Shown piece after piece: positions 53,471 through 60,694 of a DNA stretch of 64,000 nt. The position numbers and the translations under genes are program-made. How positions within the stretch are numbered: the first letter of the stretch is position 1; the number at the start of each line of letters is the position of its first letter. The DNA is from Motilibacter rhizosphaerae (GTDB lineage: Bacteria > Actinomycetota > Actinomycetes > Motilibacterales > Motilibacteraceae). Below the pieces are notes generated by a model. It had not been told where the DNA came from, searched no databases, and was given only the letters and a program-made list of their open reading frames with translations. The stretch covers positions 434,001 through 498,000 of the forward strand of contig NZ_SGXD01000002.1 of NCBI RefSeq assembly GCF_004216915.1, given 5' to 3'.

Positions 53471-54928
53471 TCAGGCGTGGTCGTGGCCCTCGTGGTCGCC
53501 GTGGTCGTGGCCCTCGTGGTCGCCGTGGTCGTGGCCCTCGTGGTCACCGTGGTCGTGGCCGGCGTGGTCGTCGAGGTCCTCGGGGTCGTAGTCCAGCGCG
53601 GTGCTGGCGAGCTGCGGGCGCAGCTCCTCCAGGTCGACGACGTTGCCGGACTCGTCCTTGATGGTGACGGCCTCCAGCAGGATGGCGAGCGCCTTGCCGC
53701 GCACGACCTCGGAGACGAGGACGGGGACCTGGCCGGCCTCCATCAGCTGCTGGGCGAACTGCTCGGGGGCCAGGCCGTACTGCTGCGAGCGGCGGACGAG
53801 GTGCTCGGTGAGCTCCTCCTGGCTGACCTGGACCTCCTCGCGGCGGGCCAGGGCGTCGAGGACGAACTGCGCCTTGACGGCCTCGGCGGCGCGCTTGGCG
53901 ACCTCGGCGTCGAACTCCTCCTCGGTCTGCTCCTCCTCGGCGAGGTACGCGGCCTTGTCGAGGCCGGCGCGCTCGAGCTGGTGGTGCAGGTCGTGCTGGC
54001 GGGCGTCGACCTCGGCCTTGACGACGGCCTCGGGCAGCGGCAGCTCGATCTGCTCGAGCAGCGCCTCGAGGGCCTTGTCGCGGGCGGCGACGCCCTGCTC
54101 GACGCGGGCGCCGCGCTCGAGGCGGGTGCGCAGGTCGGCCTTGAGCTCGTCGAGGGTGTCGAACTCGCTCGCCAGCTGGGCGAAGTCGTCGTCGGCCTCG
54201 GGGAGCTCGCGCTCCTTGACGGACTGGACGGTGACGGTGACCTCGGCCTGCTCGCCGCGGCGGGGGCCGCCGGCGATGGAGGTGGTGAAGGTGCGCGACT
54301 CGCCGGCGGACAGGCCGGTCACGGCCTCGTCGAGGCCCTCGAGCAGGCCGCCGGTGCCGACCTCGTACGACTGGCCGGTGAGCGAGCCGCCCTCGATGGT
54401 CTCGCCCTCGACCTGCGCCTCGAGGTCGATCGAGACGAAGTCGCCCTCGGCGGCGGGGCGCTCGACGCCGTTGAGGGTGCCGAAGCGCTGGCGCAGCTGG
54501 GTCAGCTGCTCCTCGACGGCCTCGTCCTCGACGACGACGTCGTCGACCGTGACCGTGATGGAGGACAGGTCGGGGAGCTCGACCTCGGGGCGGACGTCGA
54601 CCTCGGCGGTGAAGACCAGCGGCTCGCCGTCGGCGAACGCGGTCACCTCGACCTCCGGCTGCCCCAGCGCCGCGACCTCGGTCTCCTCGACGGCCCGGCC
54701 GTAGAACTGCGGGAGGGCCTCGTTGACGGCCTCCTCGAGGACCGCCGCGCGACCCACGCGCTGGTCGATGATCCGCGCCGGCACCTTGCCGCGGCGGAAG
54801 CCGGGGATGCTGACCTGGCCCGCGATGCGCTTGTACGCCGCGTCCAGGCTCGGCGTGAGCTCCTGGAAGTCGACCTCGACGGTGAGCTTGACCCTCGTGG
54901 GGTTGAGGGTCTCGACGTCGGTCTTCAC
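53471..54928 (-). CDS. tig: Trigger factor with His-rich C-terminal tail
   Basis: 485 residues. Ribosome-binding domain with signature 'ISIPGFRRGKVP'-like 'VSIPGFRRGKVPARI', PPIase domain (about 160-250, 'GDFVSIDLEAQVEG'), and the helical chaperone arm. The last 33 residues are a repeated His/Asp/Glu/Gly tail (HGDHEGHD units), a likely metal-binding extension also seen in some other actinobacterial trigger factors. It meets nascent chains at the ribosome exit. Upstream of clpP1P2-clpX as in many bacteria. Confidence 0.96.
   Translation of the reverse strand: MKTDVETLNPTRVKLTVEVDFQELTPSLDAAYKRIAGQVSIPGFRRGKVPARIIDQRVGRAAVLEEAVNEALPQFYGRAVEETEVAALGQPEVEVTAFADGEPLVFTAEVDVRPEVELPDLSSITVTVDDVVVEDEAVEEQLTQLRQRFGTLNGVERPAAEGDFVSIDLEAQVEGETIEGGSLTGQSYEVGTGGLLEGLDEAVTGLSAGESRTFTTSIAGGPRRGEQAEVTVTVQSVKERELPEADDDFAQLASEFDTLDELKADLRTRLERGARVEQGVAARDKALEALLEQIELPLPEAVVKAEVDARQHDLHHQLERAGLDKAAYLAEEEQTEEEFDAEVAKRAAEAVKAQFVLDALARREEVQVSQEELTEHLVRRSQQYGLAPEQFAQQLMEAGQVPVLVSEVVRGKALAILLEAVTIKDESGNVVDLEELRPQLASTALDYDPEDLDDHAGHDHGDHEGHDHGDHEGHDHGDHEGHDHA
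53480..53551 (-). repeat. 24-bp coding repeat, 3 units, in tig
   Basis: Three 24-bp units (the third with one change) encode HGDHEGHD in the trigger factor tail. A fourth, partial unit with changes precedes them. Confidence 0.92.
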
Positions 54929-55040
54929 GCTGGGTGCTCTCCTCGGGACTGCTGGGCGTCTGCTGGGCGTGCGGTGGTACGGCGGGTGGTGCGGCGCGCG
55001 TGGGCGTGCCGTGCTCCGGGCAGGGTGGCACCCTGCTCAG

Positions 55041-55113
55041 TCGGGGCGGGGAGATTCGAACTCCCGATCTCCTGCCCCCAAAGCAGGCGCGCTAGCCACT
55101 ACGCTACGCCCCG
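55041..55113 (-). tRNA. tRNA-Pro (anticodon TGG)
   Basis: Minus-strand cloverleaf: acceptor CGGGGCG/CGCCCCG, anticodon stem CCTGC/GCAGG around loop TTTGGGG (anticodon TGG, reads CCA and wobble), T arm with AGTTCGAATCT. CCA is not encoded. Divergent from tRNA-Gly with 54 bases between. Confidence 0.95.
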
Positions 55114-55124
55114 CGGCGCGCGCA

Positions 55125-55138
55125 GCAGTCTAGACTGC
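55125..55138. promoter_or_regulatory. 14-bp palindrome between divergent tRNA genes
   Basis: GCAGTCTAGACTGC is a perfect palindrome, so each strand carries TAGACT as a possible -10 element. Distances to the two mature 5' ends (about 15-30 bases) fit. No -35 is clear for either. It also resembles half of a DasR site (GTCTAGAC core), but the outer bases do not match. Confidence 0.4.
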
Positions 55139-55167
55139 GACCGCGCTGCCGGACTCCGGACCGCGTC

Positions 55168-55238
55168 GCGGGTGTAGCTCAATGGTAGAGCCCCAGCCTT
55201 CCAAGCTGGTCATGCGGGTTCGATTCCCGTCACCCGCT
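55168..55238 (+). tRNA. tRNA-Gly (anticodon TCC)
   Basis: 71-base cloverleaf: acceptor GCGGGTG/CACCCGC, D arm with GCTCAATGGTAGAGC, anticodon stem CCAGC/GCTGG around loop CTTCCAA (anticodon TCC), T arm GGTTCGATTCC, discriminator T. CCA is not encoded. The dinB start codon follows after a single base. Confidence 0.96.
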
Positions 55239-55239
55239 C

Positions 55240-56601
55240 TTGCCCGCTGCCGACCTGCCCGTCGCCCACCTCGACCTCGACGCGTTCTTCGCCGCGGTCG
55301 AGGAGCGGCAGAAGCCCAGCCTGCGGGGCACGCCCGTGGTGGTCGCCGGTCTCGGGCCGCGCGGCGTCATCACGACCGCGAACTACCCCGCCCGCGCGTA
55401 CGGCGTCCGGTCGGCGATGCCCACCTGGCAGGGCCGCGCGCTCGCCCCGCTCGCGGCGTGGCTCAGCCCGCGCTTCGAGGCGTACGCCGAGCACTCCCGC
55501 GCCGCGCTGGCCCCGGTGCTCGCGGCGTTCGCGCGGGTCGAGCAGGTCGCCTTCGACGAGGTCTACGTCGACCTCACCAGCGCGTACGAGGGCGACTGGA
55601 CGGGCGACCCGCGGGCCGCGGTCGAGCGGCTGCGCGGCATGGTCTCCGCCGCCGTCGGGCTCAGCGCCTCGGTCGGGGTCGCCCGGCACAAGCTCGGCGC
55701 GAAGCTCGCGAGCGAGGCGGCGAAGCCCGGCGGCACCCGCGTGCTCGACGCGGCCGCCGAGGAGGAGCTGCTGCTGGGGCTGCCCGTGACGGCGCTGCCC
55801 GGCATCGGCCCGGTCGGTGCCCAGCGGCTCTCCGGCGGCGGCATCCGCACACTGCCCGAGCTGCGCGCCGCCGGCCTCCCCACGGTCACCGGCCTGCTCG
55901 GCTCCGCCGTCGGGCGGGCGATGTGGGAGCTGGCCCACGGGCGCGACGAGCGGCCCGTGGAGGCCGAGCGGGTGCGCAAGTCGGTGGGCTCCGAGCGCAC
56001 GTTCGCGGTGGACCTGCACGGGCTCGTCGCCTGCCGCGAGGGCCTGGACCCGCTGTTCGCCGAGGCGCACGAGCGGCTGCTGGCCTCGGGCGAGACCGCG
56101 CGGACGGTGACGGTGAAGCTGCGCTACGCGGACTTCGCCGTCCAGACGCGCTCGGTGTCCCTGCCGTCGCCGAGCGACGACGAGCAGGTGCTGCTCGAGG
56201 CCGCCCGCCGGGCGCTGCTCGCGTCGTCGGCCGGCGCGCCCGGCGCGCTCGGCGTCCGCCTGCTCGGCGTCGCCTTCAGCGGGCTCGACTCCGTGGCGCA
56301 GCTCGTCCTCGGCGCGGAGGAGCGCCCCCGCCCCGCGCTCACCCCGCTCGCCGTCGTCGAGGAGGAGGGCGAGGAGGCGCCGGCGCCGGAGGGTGCAGCG
56401 GTGACGGAGCACTCTCCCGCGGGCGCCGACGTCGTCCACCCCGAGCACGGCCGCGGGTGGCTCGTCGGCGCCGGGCACGGGGTTGCGAGCGTGCGCTTCG
56501 AGACGACGCTGAGCCCGCCGGCGCGTACCCGGTCGGTGCGGCTCGACGGCACGCTGCGCCACGCGCCTCCCGAGCCCGTGGTGCCCGGGCCCCTGCCCTA
56601 G
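55240..56601 (+). CDS. dinB: DNA polymerase IV (Y family), start abuts tRNA-Gly
   Basis: 453 residues. Catalytic acidic residues in 'VAHLDLDAFFAAVEER' (residues 8-23) and 'VAFDEVYVDLT'; helix-hairpin-helix 'TALPGIGPVGAQRL'; little-finger domain after residue 240. Performs translesion synthesis. The conserved DLDAFF begins at residue 12, and the only in-frame start upstream of it is TTG 55240; further upstream the frame is inside the tRNA and soon meets a stop. A normal ribosome site is thus impossible. C-terminal 80 residues are an extra domain ('VVHPEHGRGWLVGAGHGVAS') seen in actinobacterial DinB proteins. Confidence 0.93.
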   Translation: MPAADLPVAHLDLDAFFAAVEERQKPSLRGTPVVVAGLGPRGVITTANYPARAYGVRSAMPTWQGRALAPLAAWLSPRFEAYAEHSRAALAPVLAAFARVEQVAFDEVYVDLTSAYEGDWTGDPRAAVERLRGMVSAAVGLSASVGVARHKLGAKLASEAAKPGGTRVLDAAAEEELLLGLPVTALPGIGPVGAQRLSGGGIRTLPELRAAGLPTVTGLLGSAVGRAMWELAHGRDERPVEAERVRKSVGSERTFAVDLHGLVACREGLDPLFAEAHERLLASGETARTVTVKLRYADFAVQTRSVSLPSPSDDEQVLLEAARRALLASSAGAPGALGVRLLGVAFSGLDSVAQLVLGAEERPRPALTPLAVVEEEGEEAPAPEGAAVTEHSPAGADVVHPEHGRGWLVGAGHGVASVRFETTLSPPARTRSVRLDGTLRHAPPEPVVPGPLP

Positions 56602-56610
56602 GGGATGCGG

Positions 56611-57099
56611 CTATGCCGGGAGCGCGGCCTCGACCGCCTTGCGCAGGTCCGGGTCCTCGGGCTCGGTCTGCGGGCGGAACCGGGCGACGACGGAGCCGTC
56701 GGGGGCGACGAGGAACTTCTCGAAGTTCCACTGCACGTCGCCGGCCTTGCCGTCGGCGTCCGCGGTCTGGACCAGCTCGGCGTAGAGCGGGTGCCGCCCG
56801 GGGCCGTTGACCTCGATCTTCTCGAACAGCGGGAAGCTCACGCCGTACGTCGCGGAGCAGAACTCCGCGATCTCCTCCGCGGAGCCCGGCTCCTGGCCCT
56901 TGAACTGGTTGCAGGGGAAGCCGACGACCTGCAGCCCGCGGTCGCCGAGCTCGCGCTGCATCGCCTCGAGACCGGCGTACTGCGGCGTGAGGCCGCACTT
57001 GCTGGCGACGTTGACGACGAGCAGCGCCTTGCCGGCGTACGCGCCGAGGGTCGCGTCGCTCCCGTCGAGCCGGTGCAGCGGGACGTCGTGGATGCTCAC
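56611..57099 (-). CDS. Glutathione peroxidase family thiol peroxidase
   Basis: 162 residues, GTG start in a GTGA overlap with the nei stop. Peroxidatic Cys in 'NVASKCGLTPQYAGLE', with 'VVGFPCNQFKGQEPGS' (resolving Cys) and 'VQWNFEKFLV' completing the site. Cys-type members use thioredoxin; glutathione is absent from mycothiol organisms, so the family name should not be read as its reductant. Pairing with a DNA glycosylase suggests oxidative-damage defence. Confidence 0.93.
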   Translation of the reverse strand: MSIHDVPLHRLDGSDATLGAYAGKALLVVNVASKCGLTPQYAGLEAMQRELGDRGLQVVGFPCNQFKGQEPGSAEEIAEFCSATYGVSFPLFEKIEVNGPGRHPLYAELVQTADADGKAGDVQWNFEKFLVAPDGSVVARFRPQTEPEDPDLRKAVEAALPA

Positions 57100-57914
57100 G
57101 CGAGGACTCCTCCGGTCGGGTCGCCCGACTGGCAGGTCGGGCACCAGTACAGGTTGCGGGACAGCAGTTCGCGGGTCTGGACCGGGGTGCCGCAGATGCG
57201 GCAGGGCAGCCCGGTGCGCCGGTAGACGTAGTGCGCGTCCGCCAGCGTCGCGCGCCCGCGGCGCGACCGGTGCTCCGGCCGCGTCGTGACGATGCGGCCG
57301 GCCCGTACGCCCGCGCGGAGCAGCGCGCGCAGGTCGAGCCAGAGCACGTCGAACGCCGTACGGGACAGCAGCTTCCCGGGCATGGCGGGGTCGATGCCGG
57401 AGCGGAAGAGCACCTCCGCGCGGTAGACGTTGCCGATCCCGGCGACGACGGTCTGGTCCATGAGCAGGCCGCCGATCGAGGACCCGCTGCGGGACAGGGC
57501 GCGCCACATGCGCTCCGGGTCGGCGTCCGTGCGCAGGGGGTCGGGTCCCAGCCGGGCGAGCAGGGCCGTGCGCGCGGCAGGGTCGACGACCTCGCACGCC
57601 GTCGGTCCGCGGAGGTCCGCCCACGCCTCGTCGTTGCGCAGCCGGAGCCGCAGGGCTCCCTTGACCTCAGGGGGTTCTCCGCGCCCGGCGGCCCACTTGC
57701 CGTAGAGCCCGAGGTGCACGTGCAGGAGCCGGCCGTCGCCGAAGTCGCCGAGCAGGTGCTTGCCCACGGCCTCGGTGCGCTCGAGCACACGGCCGTCGAG
57801 GAGCGCCGCCCCGTCGGCGAAGCGCCCCTGCGGGCTGGAGGCGGAGACCTCGGTGCCGGCGAACAGGTCGGCGAGCAGCGCCGCACTGCGGTGCACGGTG
57901 TGCCCCTCGGGCAT
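57096..57914 (-). CDS. nei: Fpg/Nei family DNA glycosylase (endonuclease VIII-like)
   Basis: 272 residues. N-terminal 'PEGHTVHRSAALL' supplies the catalytic Pro2 and Glu3; Lys in 'EAVGKHLLGDF'; helix-two-turn-helix 'LMDQTVVAGIGNVYRAEVLF'; C-terminal zinc finger 'CRICG...CPTCQ'. 'PEGHT' in place of 'PELPE' points to Nei rather than Fpg. Removes oxidised bases. Overlaps the peroxidase gene. Confidence 0.93.
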   Translation of the reverse strand: MPEGHTVHRSAALLADLFAGTEVSASSPQGRFADGAALLDGRVLERTEAVGKHLLGDFGDGRLLHVHLGLYGKWAAGRGEPPEVKGALRLRLRNDEAWADLRGPTACEVVDPAARTALLARLGPDPLRTDADPERMWRALSRSGSSIGGLLMDQTVVAGIGNVYRAEVLFRSGIDPAMPGKLLSRTAFDVLWLDLRALLRAGVRAGRIVTTRPEHRSRRGRATLADAHYVYRRTGLPCRICGTPVQTRELLSRNLYWCPTCQSGDPTGGVLA

Positions 57915-57956
57915 GCCCCTCCTCTATGCTCGCGCCCCGACAGGAGAGGGGGGCGC

Positions 57957-59054
57957 ATGCCCGCAGGCCGGATTGTCACCCCGGACGGGGTCGTCGAGGG
58001 GCACCTCACCTTCGCAGACGGCCGCATCGCCGGCATCCGGAGCGCCCCGGTCGACGCGGACGCCCCGTGGCTGGTGCCGGGCTTCGTCGACCTCCACGTG
58101 CACGGCGGGGGCGGGGCGTCGTACGCCTCGGACGACCCGGACGAGGTGCGCGCGGCCGCCGCCTGGCACCTGCAGGGCGGCACGACGACCACGCTCGCGA
58201 GCCTGGTCACCGCGCCGCAGGAGGTGCTGGTGCAGCAGGTCGCGACCGTGGCGTCGGTCGTCGAGGCCGGCAGCACGGTCGTCGGCAGCCACCTCGAGGG
58301 CCCGTTCCTCGACCCGGGCCACAAGGGGGCGCACGACCCGCGGCTCCTGCTGGCCCCGGACGCGGACCTCGCCGAGCGGATCGTCGCCGCGGGCCGCGGG
58401 ACCGTCCGCATGATGACGCTCGCACCGGAGCTGCCGGGCGGACTCGAGCTCGTCGCCGCGCTCGCCGCCGCCGGCGTGCTGCCGGCCGTCGGGCACACCG
58501 ACGCGACGGCAGACGTCGTCCGCTCGGCCGCGGCCGCCGGGGCGCGCGTCGGCACCCACCTGTTCAACGGGATGCGCGGGCTCCACCACCGGGAGCCGGG
58601 TACGCCGGGCGGCCTGCTCGACTCCCCGGACGTGGTCTGCGAGCTCATCTGCGACGGCGTCCACCTCGACGGCGCCGTCGTCCGGCTCGCCTTCGCGTCC
58701 GCGCGCGGCGGCGTGGTGCTCGTGACCGACGCGATCTCCGCGGCCGGTGCTCCTGACGGCCGCTACCGGCTGGGGTCCCTGGACGTGGACGTCGTCGACG
58801 GGGTCGCACGCCTCGTCGAGGGCGGCTCGATCGCGGGGAGCACGTTGACGACGGGAGAGGCGTTCCGCCGTGCAGTGCGCGACTTCTCCGTCGCGCTGGA
58901 GGACGTCGTCCAGGCCGCGTCCACCCGTCCGGCCCGCGTCCTCGGGCTGACCGACCGGGGTGCGGTCGAGGTCGGGCTGCGCGCTGATGTCGTGGAGCTG
59001 TCGCCAGATCTCGCTGTGCAGCAGGTGTTCCTCGCGGGGGTCCCTGTCCGGTAG
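57957..59054 (+). CDS. nagA: N-acetylglucosamine-6-phosphate deacetylase
   Basis: 365 residues, ATG after AGGAGAGGGG. 'VPGFVDLHVHGGGG' (metal ligands), 'HLEGPFLDPGHKGAHDP', 'GHTDATADVV', 'THLFNGMRGLHHREPG', 'VTDAISAAGAPDG'. It deacetylates GlcNAc-6-P from chitin or cell-wall recycling. It stands alone on the plus strand, divergent from nei; no nagB or DasR site is adjacent. Confidence 0.95.
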   Translation: MPAGRIVTPDGVVEGHLTFADGRIAGIRSAPVDADAPWLVPGFVDLHVHGGGGASYASDDPDEVRAAAAWHLQGGTTTTLASLVTAPQEVLVQQVATVASVVEAGSTVVGSHLEGPFLDPGHKGAHDPRLLLAPDADLAERIVAAGRGTVRMMTLAPELPGGLELVAALAAAGVLPAVGHTDATADVVRSAAAAGARVGTHLFNGMRGLHHREPGTPGGLLDSPDVVCELICDGVHLDGAVVRLAFASARGGVVLVTDAISAAGAPDGRYRLGSLDVDVVDGVARLVEGGSIAGSTLTTGEAFRRAVRDFSVALEDVVQAASTRPARVLGLTDRGAVEVGLRADVVELSPDLAVQQVFLAGVPVR

Positions 59055-59080
59055 CGCCTGTCCGGTAGCGCCTGTCCGCT
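59043..59080. repeat. 14-bp tandem repeat at the nagA stop
   Basis: CCTGTCCGGTAGCG at 59043-59056 and 59057-59070, followed by a partial third copy. The first copy contains the nagA stop codon; the end of the third touches the stop of the convergent membrane gene. Confidence 0.85.
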
Positions 59081-59438
59081 AATGCAGGGTCTTCGCGGCG
59101 ACGAAGAACCCCGTCAGGCAGAGGACCATGAGCGGCGTCCAGGAGTCGACCACGTCGAGGACCACGCGCAGCACCCTGCTCCCGGTCCGGTGGTACGCCG
59201 CGGTGACGGACTTCGGGCGGGCCGCTCCGAGCAGGCCCGAGACGAACAGCAGGGGGAAGACGTCGTCGAGGCTCCCGTCCCGGGAGCCGAGCGGTGCTCG
59301 GAGGACGGTCAGGCCCCACACGACGACGAGCGCCCCGGCCGCGGCGTTCGTGAGGGCCAGCGCGAGCGTGACCCGGTTGACCGGCTGCGGCGGGACGGGG
59401 GGCTGGTGACGCGTCCGGCGGCGGCGGTGGTCGGTCAC
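59079..59438 (-). CDS. Small membrane protein of unknown function
   Basis: 119 residues, GTG start, 4 bases after the rpiB stop. A basic N-terminus ('DHRRRRTRHQ') and three hydrophobic segments ('LALALTNAAAGALVVVWGL', 'DVFPLLFVSGLLGAA', 'PLMVLCLTGFFVAA'). Not recognised. Likely last gene of the nitroreductase-rpiB operon. Confidence 0.65.
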   Translation of the reverse strand: MTDHRRRRTRHQPPVPPQPVNRVTLALALTNAAAGALVVVWGLTVLRAPLGSRDGSLDDVFPLLFVSGLLGAARPKSVTAAYHRTGSRVLRVVLDVVDSWTPLMVLCLTGFFVAAKTLH

Positions 59439-59442
59439 CCGC

Positions 59443-59913
59443 TCACTCGCCCGGCAGCGGCGGCAGCCCCTCCCCCGCCTCGTACGCGGCCAGCAGTCCC
59501 AGCCGGCGCGCGTGCCGCCCGCCCTCGAACGCCGTCTCGAGGAACACCTTGACCAGGTCGCACGCCCGCTCCGGCGGCGTGAAGCGCCCGCCCATGGCGA
59601 TGACGTTGGCGTCGTTGTGCCGGCGGCCGAGCGCCGCGGTCTCCTGGTCGTAGGCCAGGACCGCGCGCACCCCCGTGACCTTGTTGGCGGCGATCTGCTC
59701 GCCGTTCCCGGAGCCGCCCAGCACGATGCCGAGCGACCCCGGGTCGGCGACGACGCCCTCGGCGGCGCGCAGGACGAACGGGGGGTAGTCGTCCTCGGGG
59801 TCGTAGGAGGCCGGACCGTGGTCGACGGCCTCGTGGCCCTGCTCCTGGAGCCAGGCGACGAGCGCCTGCTTCAGCTCGAACCCTGCGTGGTCGCTACCGA
59901 GGTGGACGCGCAT
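59443..59913 (-). CDS. rpiB: Ribose-5-phosphate isomerase B
   Basis: 156 residues. 'VHLGSDHAGFELKQALVAWL' at the N-terminus, 'DHGPASYDPEDDYP', 'GIVLGGSGNGEQIAANKV' (Ser in place of the catalytic Cys of E. coli RpiB, as in mycobacterial enzymes), 'RRHNDANVIAMGGRF'. Interconverts ribose-5-P and ribulose-5-P. Starts 19 bases after the DsbA-like gene. Confidence 0.95.
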   Translation of the reverse strand: MRVHLGSDHAGFELKQALVAWLQEQGHEAVDHGPASYDPEDDYPPFVLRAAEGVVADPGSLGIVLGGSGNGEQIAANKVTGVRAVLAYDQETAALGRRHNDANVIAMGGRFTPPERACDLVKVFLETAFEGGRHARRLGLLAAYEAGEGLPPLPGE

Positions 59914-59932
59914 GAGCGCATCCAACCACTCC

Positions 59933-60550
59933 TCAGTCGAAGATCGGGTCGCGGGTCCGGGTGCGCTTGAGCTCGAAGAAGCCGTCGGTGCCGGCGACGA
60001 GCAGGACGCCGTCCCACAGCTTGCCGGCGTCCTCGCCCTTGGGGGCCGGGGAGACGACGGGGCCGAAGAACGCGACGCCGCCGACGCTGATGACGGGCGT
60101 GCCGACGTCCATGCCGACCTGGTCCATGCCGGCGTGGTGGCTCTTCTTGAGCGCCTCGTCGTAGTCCGTGCTGGTCGCGGCATCGAGCAGCGACGCCGGG
60201 AGCCCGACCTCCTCGAGCGCCTCGGCGATGACCGAGGGCAGGTCGTCGGTGCCGCGCTTCTCGTTGTGGATGCGCCGCCCGAGCGCCTCGTACAGCGGGA
60301 GCACGACCTCCTGGCCGTGCTGCTCCTCGGCAGCGGTCACGACGCGGACGGGGCCCCACCACTTGGGCAGCTGGTCCTTGTAGAAGTCCGGCAGGCCCTC
60401 GCGCCCGTCGTTGAGGTACGCGAGCGACATGACGTGGAAGGTCACGTCCACGTCGCGCACCTGCTCGACCTGCCGCACCCACCGGGAGGACATCCAGGCC
60501 CACGGGCAGATGGGGTCGAACCAGAAGTCGGCACTCGTGCGCTCGGTCAT
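59933..60550 (-). CDS. Mycothiol-dependent nitroreductase-like DsbA family protein (Rv2466c type)
   Basis: 205 residues. 'ADFWFDPICPWAWMSSRWVR' at the N-terminus (thioredoxin fold, active Cys in CPWA; the second Cys of a CxxC is absent), 'FHVMSLAYLNDGREG', and 'GTPVISVGGVAFFGPVVSP' with the cis-Pro. Homologues use mycothiol to protect against oxidants and nitro compounds. Adjacent to rpiB and divergent from pepN, a common actinobacterial order. Confidence 0.9.
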   Translation of the reverse strand: MTERTSADFWFDPICPWAWMSSRWVRQVEQVRDVDVTFHVMSLAYLNDGREGLPDFYKDQLPKWWGPVRVVTAAEEQHGQEVVLPLYEALGRRIHNEKRGTDDLPSVIAEALEEVGLPASLLDAATSTDYDEALKKSHHAGMDQVGMDVGTPVISVGGVAFFGPVVSPAPKGEDAGKLWDGVLLVAGTDGFFELKRTRTRDPIFD

Positions 60551-60694
60551 GCGTCTCCCTCTCGTCGTCGTGATCGTCGTACGGGCGGTCCCGTCCTGGA
60601 GCGGCAGCACGGCGGCCGCCGGGTTTCTTCCCGCCGCGGCGGCACCGACCCTCGGAGCGGGTAGCGGGAGGCGCTCCGTGGGAGGATGCGGCCC

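Noticed and set aside
55125..55138. DasR (GlcNAc regulator) site serving nagA
   Set aside because: Only the GTCTAGAC core matches, the flanks do not, and nagA is 2.8 kb away with dinB, gpx and nei between.
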